Source of the DNA: Chitinophagaceae bacterium
GTDB taxonomy: Bacteria; Bacteroidota; Bacteroidia; Chitinophagales; Chitinophagaceae
Length of the DNA stretch: 9,117 nucleotides
Assembly (NCBI GenBank): GCA_016786965.1
Contig: JAEUVL010000429.1
Coordinates: 1 to 9,117, forward strand
Reading direction: 5' to 3'
Position numbers and translations under genes: made by a program. Shown in pieces: positions 6,352-9,117 of this stretch; positions within the stretch are counted from its first letter, which is position 1; every line of letters begins with the position of its first letter. The notes under the pieces were generated by a model. The model did not search any database, had not been told where the DNA came from, and saw only the letters and a program-made list of their open reading frames with translations.

Positions 6352-8841
6352 TTACTGTTCCAATTGCTGCTGCATCTTCCTCACCCGGTCTTCCAGTTTC
6401 TCTGACGAAAGGTCTTCCCGGATACTGTCCACTTTTACGGGGAAGCAGAAGGGAGTAAGCTGTTCCGGAAAACGGATCACAATGGTTGACTCCTGTATGC
6501 GCAGCAGCATGTCCCTTAAACGGGCTTCTTCCATTTGCTGGTCCATTACCTCCTGGTAAGATTGGCGCAGCAATATATTTCCGGGATCGTATTCAGAGAA
6601 TACATTGAACAGGAGAGAAGCGGAGGATTGTAAATGGCGGGCCTTCTTTTTTTCTCCGGGCATGCCCTGGAAAATAAGACCGCCGATCACCGCTACATCC
6701 CTGAATTTTCGCTTTGCCATTTCTGTGCTGTTGACACTGCGCTGAATATCATTCAGCAGATCATCCGGTGAAAACAATTCATAGACATTCGTATCATCCA
6801 CCGGTATTGGCTGATCGCTCAGGAGTTCAAAACCATAATCATTCATGGCAAAAGAAAAAGTGATGGGACGTATCCGGCTGATGCGCCAGGCTAGTATGGC
6901 CGCCATTGCCTCATGTACCAGCCTTCCTTCGAAGGGATACACGAAAAGATGAAAGCCATCTTTGGTTTCAATATGCTCGATCAGCAACTCGTTTTCTTTT
7001 GGTACATGGGATATTTTTTGTTGCAATTCAAAAAGCGGTTGTAAGGCGATCAGTTCTGCTGATAATGCTGATCCATCTGTTGTTGATCGTGAGCCGGCTA
7101 TCGAGAGCTGTTCTCTTAATTTCTTTCCCAGGTTGGCACTGAGCGGCATTCGGCCGCCATTCCAACTGGGCACCATTGATTTTTTAGCGTTGGATTTTCG
7201 CACCAGTACCGTCATATCTTTTATCATTACAAACTCCAGGTTTCTTCCGGCCAATGTAAATACATCGCCTGCTTCCAGGCGGGAGATAAAATATTCTTCA
7301 ATTACACCAATGTATCCACCGGTTAGGAATTTTACTTTCAGCATAGCATCACTTACAATAGTGCCGATGTGCATCCGGTGGCGCATGGCAATTTTCCGGC
7401 TTTTGATCACATATAAGCCATTGTCTATTTCAACTTTTTTAAAATCATCGTATTGATGCATGGCCTGGCCACCTTCGGTAATGAAATGAAGCAACTGGTA
7501 CCATTCCTCTTCTGCCAGTTGGCGGAAACAGTAAGTAGAGATGACCTCTCGGTATGTTTCTTCCGGTGAAAAGCCATCTGATATCGCAATTGTATTCAGG
7601 TATTGCAGCAACACATCATAGCAGAGTAATTGGGGATACCGGCTTTCGATCATGTTTTCTGTAATGGCCTTTTTGAGTGCGGCGGCCTCCATCAGTTCTA
7701 ATGAATGAGTGGGCAGAAAATATATCTTGCTTACTGCATCCGGACTGTGGCCGCTTCGGCCGGCCCGTTGTAAAAACCTGGCTACTCCTTTAGGTGAACC
7801 TACTTGTATCACTGTTTCTACGGGACGGAAGTCAACCCCGAGATCAAGACTGGCGGTACAAACAACTGCTTTCAGGTTACCACTGTGCAGGTTGTCTTCG
7901 ATCCATGTTCTTAGTTCCATATCAATAGAACCATGATGCAGGGCGATAGAACCGGCAAGATCAGGACATGCTGTAAGCAGGGTTTGATACCAGGTCTCAC
8001 TCATACCCCTGGTATTGATAAAGATAAGGGTGGTGCGGCTTTGCTGAATGACAGGGATAAGCTTATGCGCCAGTTTAATACCTAAGTGCCCCGCCCAGGG
8101 ATATTTTTCTATTTCATCAGGGAAAATAGACTCTACTTCAATTTGTTTTTGCAGTTGTGCTTTTATGATCACTCCGCTTTTTTGCAAAGGGGCCAGTAAT
8201 ACCTCTTTCGCTTCTTCTAAGTTGCCAATGGTGGCGGATATTCCCCAAACTGAAGACCTTCCGTTCTCCATCGCCGGTTGGCAATTTACGATCCTTGAAA
8301 TTGCCAGCTCCACCTGTACACCTCTTTTGGAACCCAGCAACTCATGCCATTCATCTACCGCAATTATTTTAAGCGAGGAGAAAAAATCAGGATATCCTTT
8401 TTGCGCCAGCAGCAGGTGCAAACTTTCCGGTGTTATAATAAGCACTTCCGGCATTTGCCTTTTTTGCTTGGCTCTTTCAGCAGTATCGGTGTCACCATTA
8501 CGAATGCCTACTCTCCATAGCAGCCCGGTCTCAGTTATTACTTCTTCCATGGCCCGGCCAATATCTTTGGCTAATGCCCGCAGGGGGCTTATCCATAACA
8601 ACTGCAGCCCATTATTCTTTTTTTGTTTGAAATCATCCGGATGCTGATTGATGAATTGAATGAGGGAACCAAGAAAGACGGAGAAAGTTTTGCCACACCC
8701 GGTAGGGGCATTTACCAAACCGCTTTCATTATTGATGATCTGCTGCCAGCTTTGCTGCTGGAAGTGGAACGGGGAGTATCCTTTTGCAGCCAGCCAGCCT
8801 GCTATGAACTGATATCCTTTAGTATTGTGCAACTCCACCAT
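6352..8841 (-). CDS. Ligase-associated Lhr-like DEXH-box DNA helicase
   Basis: An 829-residue superfamily 2 helicase of the short Lhr-like, ligase-associated type (TIGR04121). Motifs run in order: Q-like region FHFQQQSW (25-32), Walker A APTGCGKT (45-52), motif Ia SPLRALAKD (85-93), Ib TPESL (137-141), DEWH box (163-166), SAT (202-204), IV TLIFINTR (271-278), HHGS (302-305), V TASLDLGVDF (329-338) and VI QRAGRSGH (358-365). After the two RecA-like domains come a winged-helix region (about 400-470), a beta-rich part, and a DEAD/H-associated domain (about 570-770) marked by PFEGRLVHEAMAAILAWR (636-653). A charged helical tail ends the protein. It probably translocates 3'->5' on DNA with ATP and works with PdeM in a repair pathway. 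The ATG at 8841-8839 places Walker A at the usual distance from the N-terminus. No strong promoter is visible in the 63 bases upstream, so it may be transcribed with the gene before it. Confidence 0.94.
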   Translation of the reverse strand: MVELHNTKGYQFIAGWLAAKGYSPFHFQQQSWQQIINNESGLVNAPTGCGKTFSVFLGSLIQFINQHPDDFKQKKNNGLQLLWISPLRALAKDIGRAMEEVITETGLLWRVGIRNGDTDTAERAKQKRQMPEVLIITPESLHLLLAQKGYPDFFSSLKIIAVDEWHELLGSKRGVQVELAISRIVNCQPAMENGRSSVWGISATIGNLEEAKEVLLAPLQKSGVIIKAQLQKQIEVESIFPDEIEKYPWAGHLGIKLAHKLIPVIQQSRTTLIFINTRGMSETWYQTLLTACPDLAGSIALHHGSIDMELRTWIEDNLHSGNLKAVVCTASLDLGVDFRPVETVIQVGSPKGVARFLQRAGRSGHSPDAVSKIYFLPTHSLELMEAAALKKAITENMIESRYPQLLCYDVLLQYLNTIAISDGFSPEETYREVISTYCFRQLAEEEWYQLLHFITEGGQAMHQYDDFKKVEIDNGLYVIKSRKIAMRHRMHIGTIVSDAMLKVKFLTGGYIGVIEEYFISRLEAGDVFTLAGRNLEFVMIKDMTVLVRKSNAKKSMVPSWNGGRMPLSANLGKKLREQLSIAGSRSTTDGSALSAELIALQPLFELQQKISHVPKENELLIEHIETKDGFHLFVYPFEGRLVHEAMAAILAWRISRIRPITFSFAMNDYGFELLSDQPIPVDDTNVYELFSPDDLLNDIQRSVNSTEMAKRKFRDVAVIGGLIFQGMPGEKKKARHLQSSASLLFNVFSEYDPGNILLRQSYQEVMDQQMEEARLRDMLLRIQESTIVIRFPEQLTPFCFPVKVDSIREDLSSEKLEDRVRKMQQQLEQ
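8819..8831. promoter_or_regulatory. Operator-like half site at the start of the helicase gene
   Basis: TTAGTATTGTGCA matches TTAGTATTTTGCA (2330-2342) of the repressor operator array at 12 of 13 positions. It lies 8 bases inside the helicase coding start, within codons 4 to 8. The second half of the inverted repeat (ACTAA) is degraded to AACTC, so full dimer binding is doubtful. It may be a chance match in coding DNA. Confidence 0.2.
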
Positions 8842-8904
8842 GATATTAAAAGATGAAGTTACAGCACCCGGGTTTCAGTAGTTTTTATCAGGCAATGAAA
8901 ATTA

Positions 8905-9117
8905 TCAGAGAATAGATTTCAGCACTCCGTCCTGCCACTTCAGGAAGTGCAGTTTTTTATTTTCGAAATAATCCAGCGTCATGGTTTGTTTGTTCAATAC
9001 CGGCTGTATATCAAAATCAGTAAAAAGCTTTACTTGCTTATTGCCCAGGTTGGAAGAAATGTCTTTACCATATTGCTTCAGCAAACGGGCAAAGCGGAAA
9101 GTGACCTCGTAACCTCT
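8905..9117 (-). CDS. C-terminal end of an unidentified protein, cut by window edge
   Basis: An open minus-strand frame enters from the right edge in phase and ends with TGA at 8907-8905 after 70 residues. Its first residues are RGYEVTFRFARLLKQYGKD and its last are FLKWQDGVLKSIL. The GYEVTFRF...LLKQYG start and the strand-rich end resemble the C-terminal lobe of type I periplasmic-binding-protein-like proteins, which in Bacteroidota often carry LysM repeats at the other end. That family guess is weak because only the tail is visible. Codon use and composition look like the neighbours. It precedes the helicase by 63 bases on the same strand and may share a transcript. It does not resemble the C-terminus of the ATP-dependent ligase or MBL exonuclease that often sit beside this helicase. 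Confidence 0.7.
   Translation of the reverse strand, partial: RGYEVTFRFARLLKQYGKDISSNLGNKQVKLFTDFDIQPVLNKQTMTLDYFENKKLHFLKWQDGVLKSIL

Noticed and set aside
6962..7456. 164-codon plus-strand open frame
   Set aside because: Antisense shadow of the helicase C-terminal half, with no recognisable domain.
8048..8647. 199-codon plus-strand open frame
   Set aside because: It lies wholly antisense within the helicase gene, whose motifs in this stretch are conserved; the product has Cys/Ser-rich shadow composition.
8842..8904. Promoter for the helicase gene
   Set aside because: The best -7 candidate (TAACTTCA on the minus strand) matches only four of six fixed positions and no -33 element is at the right spacing.

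Overview
The window reads as chromosomal DNA from a Bacteroidota bacterium, most likely family Chitinophagaceae. The grounds are a DUF5916 outer-membrane-type protein, the ligase-associated Lhr-like helicase plus PdeM pair, weak or absent Shine-Dalgarno sites, promoter elements resembling the Bacteroidota -33 TTTG / -7 TAnnTTTG consensus, moderate GC and tight gene packing. The genus is not resolved. I see no tRNA, rRNA, CRISPR array, transposase, phage gene or attachment site.

Positions 1-2140, minus strand: an apparent co-directional cluster surE -> 98-residue membrane protein -> lpxB. lpxB runs off the left edge. It covers nucleotide/phosphate-ester metabolism (SurE), an unrecognised three-helix membrane protein, and lipid A disaccharide synthesis (LpxB). 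The 152-base gap before lpxB holds a GC-rich inverted repeat, a degenerate 7-base repeat and a doubtful 47-codon ORF. A second 7-base tandem repeat lies inside lpxB.

Positions 2141-3111: a divergent intergenic region, then a plus-strand LexA-like repressor with an XRE helix-turn-helix, an S24 autoprotease domain and a C-terminal coiled coil. Repeated TTAGT/ACTAA boxes overlap its probable promoter, suggesting autoregulation.

Positions 3209-5656, plus strand: an exported 815-residue CBM9-like/DUF5916 predicted outer-membrane barrel protein behind a very close -7 element. Its stop shares a CTAG with the stop of the convergent pdeM.

Positions 5653-8841, minus strand: an Lhr-like DEXH helicase followed after 30 bases by the metallophosphoesterase PdeM. 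This is two of the four genes of the ligase-associated DNA repair cassette; ligase and exonuclease are not in the window. Upstream is the C-terminal 70 residues of a gene that runs off the right edge.

Most of the content is ordinary core and family-level genes. The least explained features are the operator-like array of the LexA-like repressor, a 12-of-13 match to it just inside the helicase gene, and the heptanucleotide repeats in and before lpxB.
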